Part shown: positions 35,463 through 45,246 of the stretch, one piece after another
How the letters are laid out: each line of letters starts with the position of its first letter
How positions within the stretch are numbered: position 1 is the first letter of the stretch
Origin: Vicinamibacterales bacterium
GTDB taxonomy: Bacteria > Acidobacteriota > Vicinamibacteria > Vicinamibacterales > UBA823
Assembly: GCA_036012125.1 (NCBI GenBank)
Contig: DASCOS010000009.1
Location: forward strand, 283,436-347,435
DNA length: 64,000 nucleotides
Direction: 5' to 3'
The notes under the pieces: model-generated
What the model saw: only the letters and a program-made list of their open reading frames with translations
Database searches by the model: none
Told to the model about the DNA's origin: nothing
Position numbers and translations under genes: made by a program

Positions 35463-35912
35463 ATGACTTGGTTGTTATTCGCACTCGGTGCTGCCCTCTC
35501 CTGGGGAGTGTATGGAGTTGCGCTGCACACTGGTCAAGTGCAGCTTGGAAACCCTCTTCGAGCCCTGTTATGCGTAGGCATCGCTTATTTTCTTATTGGC
35601 GTCCTAGTCCCAACATTCGCGCTCTCTTCCCAGGGAGAGCTGACCGGTTTTTCGAGCACTGGCACCGCATGGGCCACCGGCGCTGGCGCGCTTGGCGCCA
35701 TTGGTGCGGTGTGCATCATCTGGGCCTTCCGTACCGGCGGTATTCCGCTCTACGTGATGCCACTGGTGTTCGGCGGCGCACCTCTGGTCAACGTAATCAC
35801 GTCAATGGTAATTCATCCTCCGAAAACCGCTCCGCACCCATTAATTTACGTCGGCTTTGTGTTGGCCGCCGTCGGCGCCGGGATGGTACTCTACTTCAGG
35901 CCTCAGGCTTAG
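35463..35912 (+). CDS. Small membrane protein, half-size DMT/EamA-like
   Basis: The 149-residue protein has about four to five membrane segments: FALGAALSWGVYGVALHTGQ, LLCVGIAYFLIGVLVPTFAL, WATGAGALGAIGAVCIIWAF, then YVMPLVFGGAPLVNVITSMV and LIYVGFVLAAVGAGMVLYF. It resembles one half of a drug/metabolite transporter (EamA repeat), which would function as a dimer if so. A clear AAGGAG is placed before the ATG. It is convergent with the PQQ-propeller gene, ending one base before that gene's 3' end. No substrate can be suggested. It is divergent from the MFS transporter. Confidence 0.65.
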   Translation: MTWLLFALGAALSWGVYGVALHTGQVQLGNPLRALLCVGIAYFLIGVLVPTFALSSQGELTGFSSTGTAWATGAGALGAIGAVCIIWAFRTGGIPLYVMPLVFGGAPLVNVITSMVIHPPKTAPHPLIYVGFVLAAVGAGMVLYFRPQA

Positions 35913-35913
35913 G

Positions 35914-37191
35914 TTAGTTCTCCCGGCGTTCACCAACCGCATAGAGAAACGAGTCGGTCCGTAAGAAAAGTTGTCCTTCGGAAATCGCAACCGAACTCAG
36001 CGTGTATTCGTCCATCACATTCTCCGCGAGGATCCTAAACTCGGGACCTGCACTATAAACGGTCGTCGTGCCATCCTCATTCGTCACGTAGATCTTATCG
36101 TCAGCCAGTACTGGTGAAGAACTGTAGGTGCCGGGCGTGATCCGTTGTGGTCCATAAATTGTCTCACCTGTCTTCGCATCGAGACAGAATACAATCCCGC
36201 GGTCATTGACGATGTAGAAGTAAGTACCATCGGTGACCGGTGTCGGCACGTCCGGACCATTTTGAGTTGTCCAAATAAGATGTGAGGTTGTGATGTCTCC
36301 TCGACCACCTGCACGAAGTGCAAGCAATGGGCGCTCTCTGGTCGGCGCATAGATTACCCCGTCCATGACTACAGGCGACGCAACAATCCGATACGCGCCG
36401 TTATTCTTTGGATTCAACCCGTCAGCACGCCACAACTCGGCACCGGTTTCAGGATCGTGTCCAGTAACCACATCACCGCCCGTTGTGACGATCTCGGTTG
36501 TGTCGTCGTACTGCAACAGCGCGGGAGTGATGTAGGCGTCCGGTGACTCACGACGTGCGTTTGTAGGACGTTCGACACGCCAGACGGTCTTACCAGTCGC
36601 CGTATCGACCCGCAGGATATAGGAGGGATCATCGGTCCGCATACCGTGCAGTACCGGCACATAGAGGCCGTCCTCATACAGCAACGGCGACGAGGCGTAG
36701 CCCCAGTTGAGTCCGAACTGGCCATAGTCTGCCTGAATGTTACGAGTCCATCCTTTGTTCCCGTCAAAATCGAACTGCGTGAGGATACCGGTTCCGGTCA
36801 TCACCCAAACGTGTTTGCCATCAGTCACTGGCGAAGGTGATGACATGTTCTGCTTGCGACGTTTGACATTGCCATCACTTAATCGGCGCCGCCATACCGG
36901 CTTTCCTGTTTGGCGATCAACAGCCCAAAGAGAGATGTCCTCGCCATCGGCGACGTTGAGAAAGATGTGCTCACCAGAAACGATAGGAGTGGCACCAGTC
37001 CAGGCCGGCATCTCGAGTTTCCAGGCGATGTTCTCACTATTCGTCCAGGTGACTGGTAAACCCGTCTCTTCACTAGTGCCATTGAGATGCGGCCCACGCC
37101 ACTGCGGCCAATCCTTGGCTTTAACGGGAATGAAAAAAATGGAAACGGTTAAGATGATGAACAATAGCCTTCTACGCATAGATAATTTCAT
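35914..37191 (-). CDS. Exported PQQ-type beta-propeller (BamB-like) protein
   Basis: A signal peptide (MRRRLLFIILTVSIFFIPVK from residue 5) precedes repeats of the PQQ/quinoprotein type: KDWPQWRGPHLNGTSEETGL, WAVDRQTGKPVWRRRLSDG, ILRVDTATGKTVWRVERPTN, GHDPETGAELWRADGL and CLDAKTGETIYGPQRI. These W-containing motifs, spaced by about 40 to 60 residues, build an eight-bladed propeller; no PQQ-dehydrogenase calcium/PQQ site is evident. The family is common in Planctomycetota and Acidobacteriota with unknown role. It follows the ABC permease by 13 bases and may be the last gene of that operon, where it could be a periplasmic accessory. Confidence 0.8.
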   Translation of the reverse strand: MKLSMRRRLLFIILTVSIFFIPVKAKDWPQWRGPHLNGTSEETGLPVTWTNSENIAWKLEMPAWTGATPIVSGEHIFLNVADGEDISLWAVDRQTGKPVWRRRLSDGNVKRRKQNMSSPSPVTDGKHVWVMTGTGILTQFDFDGNKGWTRNIQADYGQFGLNWGYASSPLLYEDGLYVPVLHGMRTDDPSYILRVDTATGKTVWRVERPTNARRESPDAYITPALLQYDDTTEIVTTGGDVVTGHDPETGAELWRADGLNPKNNGAYRIVASPVVMDGVIYAPTRERPLLALRAGGRGDITTSHLIWTTQNGPDVPTPVTDGTYFYIVNDRGIVFCLDAKTGETIYGPQRITPGTYSSSPVLADDKIYVTNEDGTTTVYSAGPEFRILAENVMDEYTLSSVAISEGQLFLRTDSFLYAVGERREN

Positions 37192-37204
37192 TATCGGTTC
37201 TTGT

Positions 37205-40200
37205 TTACTCCGCTTTAAGAGCAGCCAAGAGCGGCGACCTGGCCATTACTCGGGTTGCCGCAAGCGACGAAATTGCCCCGGCGAGAGCCACCGTTACCAA
37301 CAGCCAACCAATCAACGCGAATGGCAACTGTTGGCCTCGTTCATACCAAGCGGGTGCGATAGCAATCAGCGCAGAGCAAGCTCCGATCCCCAAGCCCAGC
37401 ATTAACAGTAGCAGGTTCTCAGTCAACACCATAAACATCAGATGCTGCCGGTCGTAGCCAATGACTCGCAGCAGTGCGATTTCCCGTCGTCGCTCAAGCA
37501 CGTTTCGAAGTAGCACAGCACCCAACCCGATCGTGCCAAGCAGCAGTCCAAGTACGCCAAGCGTCTGAAACGTAACTAGGTAGGTATTCTCAACGCGATG
37601 GAACATTGCCAAGCGCTCGGCAGTCGGCACAACGTCAAAGCCAAAATCGGTAAGCCGTTCCTCAAGGGCAACCGTTACCTGAGAAACTCGGTCTTCAGGA
37701 ACATCAATCATAAAGAAATTGAAGCCCTCCTGTTCGGGAAATACTCGTCGAAACTGTGCCTCCGACACAACCAACTCGCTTTGCAACACGCTGTCGGCTA
37801 GTGCGGCAACGATCCGCAGCCGCACCTCTCGATCAGTGTCACGGTTTAAGACGATCTCATCGCCAACCGCTAGGTGCAACACATAGGTCAGTGAGTTAGC
37901 GTCGGCAAGAGCTGGGACGACCCCATCGGGCAACTCACGTCTTAGGAGATGCCATGGGTTCTCCAGTTCAGCCGGTGTCCTCGCTAGCGTGGCACCGAAA
38001 GTAAACCGGTTGTCGGCAATAAAGCTATCAGAAACACCGATGACACGTGGATCGGTCGGCCGGTAGAGATTCAAGCAGCTAGCATCGTCACCAGCTCGCA
38101 CTCGGAACCGTTCGAAGTCAACGCCATCGAAAAGACTGCCCTCATATTCCGACAGCCCAAGCCGATTCCGACCAGCGGTTTGGTCAAGATCATCGCCCAC
38201 CGGAAACAATGAATCAGCTAGCAAGGTAAATCCTCCGGTACCCGACGCTCGGTCCCGTACATCGCCTTCGCTCCGGTGAAACGCGCCAACTGCTACGATC
38301 AAGAAAGCAGCCAAGGCGATGAGCGCGATACAGAGTACGCTCCGACCTGGGCGGTGACTGGAATTTCTCACGCCAAGTTGAACAAGTGGCCAAAGCCTTG
38401 GTTCACTAATCGAACCCAGGACCATTCGACGCAGCCAAGTCCAGGCAAAGCCCAGTAGCGCGCACAGCAATAGGGTGCCAGCACCAAAGAAACCAATAGT
38501 CGCGTTCAGTGCTCCTGCGCGCGCTGCGATGACAAGTGTGAAACTACTCGCTACAAGCACCACCGGCCCAACCCAGCCTGAGATGTGCGTCCAGGCCGAG
38601 ATTGCACGCGTCTGCTTCATGCCGTGAGCAAGCTGTGGCAGCGGCGCCCCACCAAGGAGACCACGCGGTGACACGCCCTTGAGTGACCGCAGGCTGACGG
38701 CAATCGTCAGCAGTGCCGCAATAACACCGCCCGCTGCACCGGCACCCAGTGTCTCCAGAGTCACGTGCAGACTCAACAGTGTCGTGCCTACTGCGTCCAC
38801 CCACCAAGTGCGTAGCCCGTAAATAATGACCTGGGCATACCCAACAGCGCAGACCATCCCAAACAACCCACCACCAACACCGAGAACAATAGCTTCACGC
38901 CAAAACAGCGACCGGATCGCCTGAAGAGGAAACCCGAACGCCTGAAGCATGCCGATTTCTTGCAACCGCTGCTCGATACCAAACTGGAAGAACAAGCTGA
39001 CAAGTAGTAACGCAGATACAACGAGAAAAAAGCTAAAGTATGCGAAGTACTCCCCGAAGTCGATCGCTCCAACCGATGCCCTAAGCGCGACCGCCCGGAC
39101 TGGCTTCACGCCAATACCAGCCGCAATTGGGTCAATGTTGGCGACCAAGGTTCGGCGGTAGGTAACGGCGGTTGACGTTAGGTCTTCGATATTGTCAGTG
39201 AGCAACCGGACTGACGTGAGCTGTCCGTACCGAGACCGCCACAGGTCCTGACCATCAGCCAACTCCACGAATCCCTTCGGCGTGGTCCGGTAACGGTCCC
39301 AGTACTCCTCATCACGCGAGTCAATAGCACTAAGGTCAATTGGAAACGGTGGGTCCCAGTCGACCATGCTCTCCACGTCGGTCACCCCTTTGTAAACGGG
39401 GGCAAGTTCTCTATCGGCGGCGTCACCAGCAATCGACAACACTCCGTGAAGCTGAAAATCAGCCTGCCTCGTGACTAGGCTGCCAGTGTCTTCCCAGACG
39501 TAGTACTCGGCGCTGATGATGTCTCCTTGGCGCGCACCTAGGTCACGGACTGCCCATTCGTTTAGAAGAATTGGTGGATATTCGAGTGCTTCTGGCCAGA
39601 GTCCCGTTCGACGTTGCGCACGGGATGACAAATCCGAAAATGATGAAAAGTCAACACCAGTGACCAGCGAATACGGTACGTCGCGAGGTCCAAGGCTCAA
39701 ACGATTAATGAGATACGTCAGAATCGGCTGTGGATGCAGCCCCATCTCGCCAGCAGACGCCAACACTGCGTCGGCCACGGCAGCATTAACCATTCCGGCG
39801 GCTGATTCAACTACTAGGGCACCACGTTCGGCTAGCTCCCTGACAGTTACGGAAAGATCGTCGAGCGTGGCCGTTTTGCGTAAGGCTGCCTGCACATTGG
39901 CAACCTGAACCGCTGGGGACCCCAGCGCGCCTACGCGCTTCGACAGTAAGATCGTGTTAACTTCACGGTTGATATCCAATAGTTCTTGCAAACGCGAGAG
40001 TGAAACGAAAACCGCGCGGGCGGGCCCTTGGAGCTGACGGAGTGAGAACTCACCGAGCTCCGAGGGCGCCAAGATGGACCCGACTGTTAGTCGCACGGTC
40101 CGACCGACATCATCGCGCCGGCCATGCAACGAGCCCAGCGGCACCTCCGACGGGCGCGCCACCCGCACAAGCAGTGCCGTGCCGATGTCCACTTTGAGTT

Positions 40201-40633
40201 CCCGCACTAGTGCTTCACCGAGAAACATTTCGTTTCGATCAGGAGCCAACTGTGTTGTGCGCTTATGAAATCTCCAAAACCGGTCGTCGACTCCGTACAC
40301 TCGTACGCCAGACACTCGCCGGCCGGTGGCTGGGTCGGTGACAAAACCATCGAGTGCAATAAGTGGCACCGCTGCATCGAACAGATCAGACGTTGGCGGA
40401 CCTGCCGCCAGCTCAGCAGAGAGTGCATCGCGGAAGAATGTCGGTGACGTGATAACAGTGTCAGTCTGCCCGAGCCGACCGAGCGCGAGCGCGCGCAGAG
40501 AACTACGTACCGATTCCCCCACAAGCAACGCGCCCCCAAGGATCGATACAGCAACAGCAACACCCGCTACGACCGTAAGGTTCACTCGCCAGTAGTAGGT
40601 TAGGCTGCGCTTGACCAAGCGTCCGAGGGTCAC
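37205..40633 (-). CDS. FtsX/MacB-type ABC transporter permease, large two-part form
   Basis: This 1142-residue protein has an N-terminal membrane segment (LTVVAGVAVAVSILGGALLV), a long periplasmic part, a block of membrane helices in the middle (FSFFLVVSALLLVSLFF and following, with the FtsX-like IEQRLQEIGMLQAFGFPL), a second periplasmic part, and three C-terminal helices with ERRREIALLRVIGYDRQHLM. It is thus two FtsX-type permease halves in one chain. Such proteins pair with a LolD-like ATPase and move lipids or peptides, or act mechanically on the envelope. It starts at GTG overlapping the ATPase stop (GTGA). The duplicated architecture is common in Acidobacteriota. The cargo is unknown; the neighbouring glycosyltransferase and acid-reduction genes suggest a cell-envelope product. 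Confidence 0.85.
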   Translation of the reverse strand: MTLGRLVKRSLTYYWRVNLTVVAGVAVAVSILGGALLVGESVRSSLRALALGRLGQTDTVITSPTFFRDALSAELAAGPPTSDLFDAAVPLIALDGFVTDPATGRRVSGVRVYGVDDRFWRFHKRTTQLAPDRNEMFLGEALVRELKVDIGTALLVRVARPSEVPLGSLHGRRDDVGRTVRLTVGSILAPSELGEFSLRQLQGPARAVFVSLSRLQELLDINREVNTILLSKRVGALGSPAVQVANVQAALRKTATLDDLSVTVRELAERGALVVESAAGMVNAAVADAVLASAGEMGLHPQPILTYLINRLSLGPRDVPYSLVTGVDFSSFSDLSSRAQRRTGLWPEALEYPPILLNEWAVRDLGARQGDIISAEYYVWEDTGSLVTRQADFQLHGVLSIAGDAADRELAPVYKGVTDVESMVDWDPPFPIDLSAIDSRDEEYWDRYRTTPKGFVELADGQDLWRSRYGQLTSVRLLTDNIEDLTSTAVTYRRTLVANIDPIAAGIGVKPVRAVALRASVGAIDFGEYFAYFSFFLVVSALLLVSLFFQFGIEQRLQEIGMLQAFGFPLQAIRSLFWREAIVLGVGGGLFGMVCAVGYAQVIIYGLRTWWVDAVGTTLLSLHVTLETLGAGAAGGVIAALLTIAVSLRSLKGVSPRGLLGGAPLPQLAHGMKQTRAISAWTHISGWVGPVVLVASSFTLVIAARAGALNATIGFFGAGTLLLCALLGFAWTWLRRMVLGSISEPRLWPLVQLGVRNSSHRPGRSVLCIALIALAAFLIVAVGAFHRSEGDVRDRASGTGGFTLLADSLFPVGDDLDQTAGRNRLGLSEYEGSLFDGVDFERFRVRAGDDASCLNLYRPTDPRVIGVSDSFIADNRFTFGATLARTPAELENPWHLLRRELPDGVVPALADANSLTYVLHLAVGDEIVLNRDTDREVRLRIVAALADSVLQSELVVSEAQFRRVFPEQEGFNFFMIDVPEDRVSQVTVALEERLTDFGFDVVPTAERLAMFHRVENTYLVTFQTLGVLGLLLGTIGLGAVLLRNVLERRREIALLRVIGYDRQHLMFMVLTENLLLLMLGLGIGACSALIAIAPAWYERGQQLPFALIGWLLVTVALAGAISSLAATRVMARSPLLAALKAE

Positions 40634-41307
40634 GTCGCGCTCCCACGGGGCAGGAGTTGTTGACCGCGCAGTTCGAGCTTTTGGGCGAACCGGTCGGCGA
40701 TCGCCTGGTTGTGAGTCACCACAACCAATACGGTCTGCTGCTCACGATGCAATGTCAGGAGCAAGGATGCTACGGTATCAGCAGACTCACGGTCGAGGTT
40801 ACCCGTCGGCTCGTCACAAAGTACGAGCGGAGGATATCGGATGAGAGCCCTAGCCAGTGCGACACGCTGCTTTTCACCACCAGACAACTCAGCGGGCCGA
40901 TAGTTAAGCCTTTCGCTGAGCCCCACCCGGTCGAGAAGGTCTCGGGCACGTGCGTGGCCATCTGGCAGAGGGTTCCCAACGAGTGTCGGTAATAGCACAT
41001 TTTCAATGACGGTACATTGAGGTAGCAACAGGTGATCCTGAAAGACGAAACCGATCGCCCGATTCCGAAACTCCGCTAGAGCCCTCGGCTCGAGCGTGAA
41101 TGGGTCGTCACCATCGAGGAATACTTGTCCCGAGGTCGGGGGCTCGAGGGCGCCAAGGATATAGAGGAGCGTGCTCTTACCACTCCCCGACGGACCCATG
41201 ATCGACGCAGATTCCCCTCGCTGCATTGCGATACTAACGTCGGAAAGCACCGAAAGCTGCCCGCTAGGTGCCGAGTATGCCTTGGATAAGTTGGATACTT
41301 CGAGCAA
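40630..41307 (-). CDS. LolD-like ABC transporter ATP-binding protein
   Basis: The 225-residue ATPase has Walker A GPSGSGKST, a Q-loop FVFQDHLLLPQCTVIENVLL, the signature ELSGGEKQRVALARAL, Walker B LVLCDEPTGNLD and the switch histidine in VVVTHNQAIAD. It belongs to the LolD/MacB/FtsE group by the EPTGNLD and YPPLVL pattern. It starts with TTG, supported by GGGAGG eight bases before it, and overlaps the downstream permease. It powers that permease at the inner membrane. It is 17 bases after the glycosyltransferase gene, so the two are in one operon. Confidence 0.9.
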   Translation of the reverse strand: MLEVSNLSKAYSAPSGQLSVLSDVSIAMQRGESASIMGPSGSGKSTLLYILGALEPPTSGQVFLDGDDPFTLEPRALAEFRNRAIGFVFQDHLLLPQCTVIENVLLPTLVGNPLPDGHARARDLLDRVGLSERLNYRPAELSGGEKQRVALARALIRYPPLVLCDEPTGNLDRESADTVASLLLTLHREQQTVLVVVTHNQAIADRFAQKLELRGQQLLPRGSAT

Positions 41308-41324
41308 CGTTACAACCTCCCTTA

Positions 41325-42644
41325 TCAGGATACGGCAGCTATTCCAGCTGTCGCGATCGTGTGCCCATACAGTTCAACTGCGCGGTCGGCCATCCGGGAC
41401 ACACTGTAATGTTTCCGTACACCATAGGCCCCTTGCATGCGTAACTGTTCCATACGCTCGGGCTGACAATACAAAGCAGCTAATTGGTCAGCCAGGAGGT
41501 CTGAACGGTTTGCCTCGAACGTGATACCCCCACCGGTACGCTCTAAAATTTCTGGGAAGGCTCCATGTCCAGGCTGGACAACCGGCACGCCGCCGGCCAT
41601 CGCCTCTAGAACAGAAATACCTTTGGGATCCGGGTAGGTACTAGGCACCGACAATACATCTAGGGTGCTCAGAAATTCAATCTTCTCGTCACGATTGAGC
41701 ACACCTCGGTAGGCGAACTCACGACCAAGTCCCCGTTCCACCAGATGCTGCTCGACCTCAGCGAGATAACTCCGATGCTGGGGAGCCAGATACCCTGCGA
41801 CTTCAAGGCGGGCATCCGTCACACCGAGGTGTTCGCGTAACCTCCGATAGGCTTCCGCAAGCAAGTGAAGTCCTTTCTCAGGAGCAACGCGAGCGAGGTA
41901 GCCAACTGTGAACGGCGCTGATCGGGTCGATAACGTCGCTTGGTGCTTAGGGTAACCTTCGAAATTCATGCCGAGCGGTAACACGTCAAAACGATCCTGA
42001 GAAACCTCAAGATAATCAGACATAAAATCGAGGTAGTATTCACTCACCGGGAAAAAATGGTCGACATCGTTCGTGCACCTACGGATGAGATCAAGCGCAG
42101 TGTCGCGCTGGGCAGGCGGTAGCGCTTCGAGAAACAAGTCTTCCCCTTGCAACGTACAGCACACCGGACGTCCGAGTGCCGCGCGCAGCGGTGCGGCCAA
42201 GCCAATTAATAAAGAATTTGGAAGAACAACGAGATCCGGAAGCGGTTGCGTTCGCAGCCAAGCTATCAGTTTATGCAGCTCCTTACGCTGGTGACCGTTT
42301 TCCCCTTGCAGCACCGAAATTGTCAGAGCGCCGAGCTGCGCTGGATCAACACTGACCGTGCGACCCGCGAACGCGCGAATCACCGATGGCGTGTCCCATA
42401 AACGATCGAGAAAGTGGGGGGTCTTACGGAAAAGTGGCAAAAGCTGCTGAAGGTAAACGCTGATCCCGCCATAAAACACATGCCCATCACTGACATTGCG
42501 TTCGTCAGTCAGCGTGGGAGTGTAAAGTGGCAGCAGAAGCACTTGATGACCACGCGCGATTAGTTCGGCGGCCAAGGCGTTGTCGCGAAGACAACTCCCG
42601 CAGTACATGTTGGCTGCCCCCGCCGTGATCGACAGGATTCGCAC
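41325..42644 (-). CDS. Glycosyltransferase family 4
   Basis: The 439-residue protein has a GT-B fold: MRILSITAGAANMYCGSC at the N-terminus (with an unusual MYCGSCLRDN instead of the common GG loop), FPVSEYYLDFMSDY in the middle, and the donor-binding half with VGYLARVAPEKGLHLLAEAY and the EX7E-like motif SVLEAMAGGVPVVQPGHGAF. GT4 enzymes transfer sugars with retention from nucleotide-sugars. The start is GTG close after the aldehyde dehydrogenase stop (5 bases between), so it is translationally close to it. It may glycosylate an envelope molecule made by the adjoining genes. Donor and acceptor are unknown. Confidence 0.83.
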   Translation of the reverse strand: MRILSITAGAANMYCGSCLRDNALAAELIARGHQVLLLPLYTPTLTDERNVSDGHVFYGGISVYLQQLLPLFRKTPHFLDRLWDTPSVIRAFAGRTVSVDPAQLGALTISVLQGENGHQRKELHKLIAWLRTQPLPDLVVLPNSLLIGLAAPLRAALGRPVCCTLQGEDLFLEALPPAQRDTALDLIRRCTNDVDHFFPVSEYYLDFMSDYLEVSQDRFDVLPLGMNFEGYPKHQATLSTRSAPFTVGYLARVAPEKGLHLLAEAYRRLREHLGVTDARLEVAGYLAPQHRSYLAEVEQHLVERGLGREFAYRGVLNRDEKIEFLSTLDVLSVPSTYPDPKGISVLEAMAGGVPVVQPGHGAFPEILERTGGGITFEANRSDLLADQLAALYCQPERMEQLRMQGAYGVRKHYSVSRMADRAVELYGHTIATAGIAAVS

Positions 42645-42649
42645 CGCGG

Positions 42650-44008
42650 CTATGCCATCTGAAAGGCTCTCGCCCGGAACAGAAAATCGACGATGTTCCC
42701 TTCGTGGGGAGCTAGCCAGTTGACCTGGGTCGTTGGAATCGGTCCCAGGTTGAGACGATCAATGTTGGTCGCCTCTAGTAAAGACTGACGGAAGGCCTCA
42801 TCATACGTGATGCCGCTGGCAACGAGCGTCGTCCCAATTGATGAGGCCATCTTATCCTGAGGACATTCCACGACAGTGACATAGGGAAACATGTACTCTT
42901 TACCAGCTGAGGCCAGTTGCGGCGACTCAGCTCGGATCACGGTTGGCCGAAGATAGCCATAGCGCTCCTGACTCGTTAGGCGACTGCCACCATGGTAGGG
43001 CGCAGTCGCATCTTCAACGCCATCTTGCTCAAGCGCACGGTCAATCTCGACGGAAATAGCCTCAGCCTGTCCAGGTACTGTGAAAGCGGCGAGTTCGGCT
43101 TTGGGATCATCCGGTGGCAAGGGTTCGATCGGCCCAAGACGCTTGGCTAGTGCTTCGGCAATCTCCCGTGTATGGCGTGAAGCCCAGATGCCGGAACAGT
43201 TGATACAGCTTCTCCCGCTATTGACCAACACACTCTGGACCATTAGGTCAAGATATTGTTCCCAGTTGTCCACGATATCGTCGCCGAGCAGAATCTTGCT
43301 GAACCCTGGCCCATGTACCTGAACCGCCGGATTAGTTCGATAGTGATCAACGGTCGCAGTACCACCAAATATGAAACTGCGCGGACAGTGACTGAGGACA
43401 GCTGCGCCAACCTCAGCCTCACCAGGGTAGAGGGCAATTGCTTGTCTCGGGATGCCAGCCTGAAAGAACGCTTGCGACAGCCGCCACGGAGTCCAAGGTT
43501 CCTGAGGTCCAGGTTTGAGCACCAGCCCCACCTGGAGCGGCACCACTGGCAGCCAAAGACTGTGTACACCTGGCGAGTTCGAGGGCAGTACCATTCCGAG
43601 CACGGGCGCAGCCGCTTGATAACTACGCATAACCCCGCCCTCGTCACCGAATCCCCGCGTAAAAATGTCGAGGTTTAACTTGCGCGTCAGCGCAGCGAGA
43701 ATCTGGTCGAGCTGCGCCAGCACGCCGCCGATCTTCTCCATGTTCATCCGACAAAGCTTCTCAGGTAGTCCGGTTGTCGCCGACTGTTGCCGCACAAAAT
43801 CCTCAGGCGACTGTAGCGCGTCTCCGACTGGCAAGTCGGCCGACTGAAATAGCTCGCCGGCACGCTGCACTATACGGATAAGTTCCGTACACGGAATCTC
43901 TCGAAGCGCATCGCGTGCTTGCTCAGCTTTTCGCAAATCCCGGGCTACTAATCCGCCGTTGGCCTGGCTCACTTCGGCCACGGGCTCACCAGTGACGAAG
44001 TGCGACAT
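42650..44008 (-). CDS. Aldehyde dehydrogenase-family protein, probable LuxC-like acyl-CoA/acid reductase
   Basis: The ALDH fold is shown by VLGMVLPSNSPGVHSLWLPV, LVLKPGPQEPWTPWRLSQAF, IFGGTATVDHYRTNP and the catalytic cysteine motif NSGRSCINCSG. Acid-reducing ALDHs accept activated acyl groups. A GTG at 44068 opens the frame, but an ATG at 44008 has GAGGTG eight bases before it and gives a family-like start, 61 bases after the ligase-like gene. The neighbouring LuxE-type ligase suggests that the pair converts a carboxylic acid to an aldehyde, as LuxE and LuxC do. It could instead oxidise an aldehyde. The protein has about 452 residues, slightly short. Confidence 0.75.
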   Translation of the reverse strand: MSHFVTGEPVAEVSQANGGLVARDLRKAEQARDALREIPCTELIRIVQRAGELFQSADLPVGDALQSPEDFVRQQSATTGLPEKLCRMNMEKIGGVLAQLDQILAALTRKLNLDIFTRGFGDEGGVMRSYQAAAPVLGMVLPSNSPGVHSLWLPVVPLQVGLVLKPGPQEPWTPWRLSQAFFQAGIPRQAIALYPGEAEVGAAVLSHCPRSFIFGGTATVDHYRTNPAVQVHGPGFSKILLGDDIVDNWEQYLDLMVQSVLVNSGRSCINCSGIWASRHTREIAEALAKRLGPIEPLPPDDPKAELAAFTVPGQAEAISVEIDRALEQDGVEDATAPYHGGSRLTSQERYGYLRPTVIRAESPQLASAGKEYMFPYVTVVECPQDKMASSIGTTLVASGITYDEAFRQSLLEATNIDRLNLGPIPTTQVNWLAPHEGNIVDFLFRARAFQMA

Positions 44009-44069
44009 GGCATTCACCTCGAGACTTCGATATGGTTCGCCCCACCGAAGGATAGGAAAATGGATCACG

Positions 44070-45152
44070 TCAATACACCCCTACTGTCGTCACTGACGAC
44101 AGGCGGCTAAATGGTCGAACACCGCTTACGCCGTCCCATGCATAACGCTCGTCCGGGCGTTCGCGCTCACCTTCATCACGTTCAAGAAATCGAGGTAGAA
44201 AGAACTCCTTTGTGAGAGTCGTGATCATAACCCTCCCTGTTGCGCCATAATCAACAATCCGACCTGTATCGTCAGCATCAACCACCTGGATGACTGCCCT
44301 CGGTTGCGGGGCATAATACGTGATCTTGTAGTTGTTTTCAGGTGTACTCGGTGCACTTGGGGCTAACCCCATCAATGTATTACCGTAGGTTGGCGTCATG
44401 TAAACTCCATCGAGTAGTTCTTCATGCGCAAAGCGGTTCCACTGCGGCGTGAACTCGGTCCCTCCAGAAAAAATGCCTGCGATCCCTACGTCTTTGAGGC
44501 TCGCCCCATCGGCCGCAAGACGATCAGCCAACGCTTCGAGTAACTTCGGGGTGGTAAATAGACACTTGATGTCGTGATTTGCACTGAGGATTGTTACAGC
44601 CTGTTCGATCACATGCGCTTGATAGGCCTTCAGATGTTCCATCCAGTTCTTATTGATTAGCTTGATTACCCACCGCGGATCGAGGTCCACGCAGAAGCAG
44701 ATGCCACCCCGGTGTTGAGCGAGGTGTTCGACGGCCAATCGTAAGCGCCGAGGACCGCTCGGTCCGAGCATCAGCCAGTTTGAACCAGTTGGAAAGTGAG
44801 CGACCGGTAATGTCTTGGAAAATTGTTCATAATCGATCCGAAAATCGTCGATGTTGATTCGACTCTTGGGCACACCGGTCGTGCCACCGGTCTCGAAAAC
44901 ATAAGTCGGCCGATCAGCGTAAGCCTTTGGCAACCACCGACGAACTGGACCACCGCGGAGCCATTCGTCATTAAAGTGTCCAAACTTTTCAAGATCAGCA
45001 AAGCCATTGACCTCACGCCGTGGGTCCCAGCCAGCGCGTTCAGCCCACTCTAGCCAGAAGGGACAGCCCGTAGACGAATCGAAGTGCCAACCGACAACGT
45101 TTCGAACCCACTCGTCAAGTTCCTCTTGCGCTTGGCGAACTACATTTACCAT
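44070..45152 (-). CDS. AMP-forming acyl/aryl-CoA ligase-like protein (LuxE/PaaK type)
   Basis: The 360-residue protein has the adenylate-forming motif ETGGTTGVPKSRI and downstream YGNTLMGLAPSAPS, which belong to the ANL/LuxE-PaaK group. The C-terminal lid domain of full ANL enzymes is not present, as in LuxE. LuxE activates fatty acids and passes the acyl group to LuxC. The next gene is a candidate LuxC-like dehydrogenase, so a fatty or aromatic acid-reduction step is plausible. It is the first gene of the operon through the ABC transporter to the propeller. The ATG is at 45152. Neither acid nor product is known. Confidence 0.75.
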   Translation of the reverse strand: MVNVVRQAQEELDEWVRNVVGWHFDSSTGCPFWLEWAERAGWDPRREVNGFADLEKFGHFNDEWLRGGPVRRWLPKAYADRPTYVFETGGTTGVPKSRINIDDFRIDYEQFSKTLPVAHFPTGSNWLMLGPSGPRRLRLAVEHLAQHRGGICFCVDLDPRWVIKLINKNWMEHLKAYQAHVIEQAVTILSANHDIKCLFTTPKLLEALADRLAADGASLKDVGIAGIFSGGTEFTPQWNRFAHEELLDGVYMTPTYGNTLMGLAPSAPSTPENNYKITYYAPQPRAVIQVVDADDTGRIVDYGATGRVMITTLTKEFFLPRFLERDEGERERPDERYAWDGVSGVRPFSRLSSVTTVGVY

Positions 45153-45246
45153 CGATTAAAGCATCCTACACTAGTGTGGTGCGAAAACGAGGAAAACTCA
45201 GTGTTATAGACTAACCGCGAACGGTGGACCTTTACGGGGGAGAACT

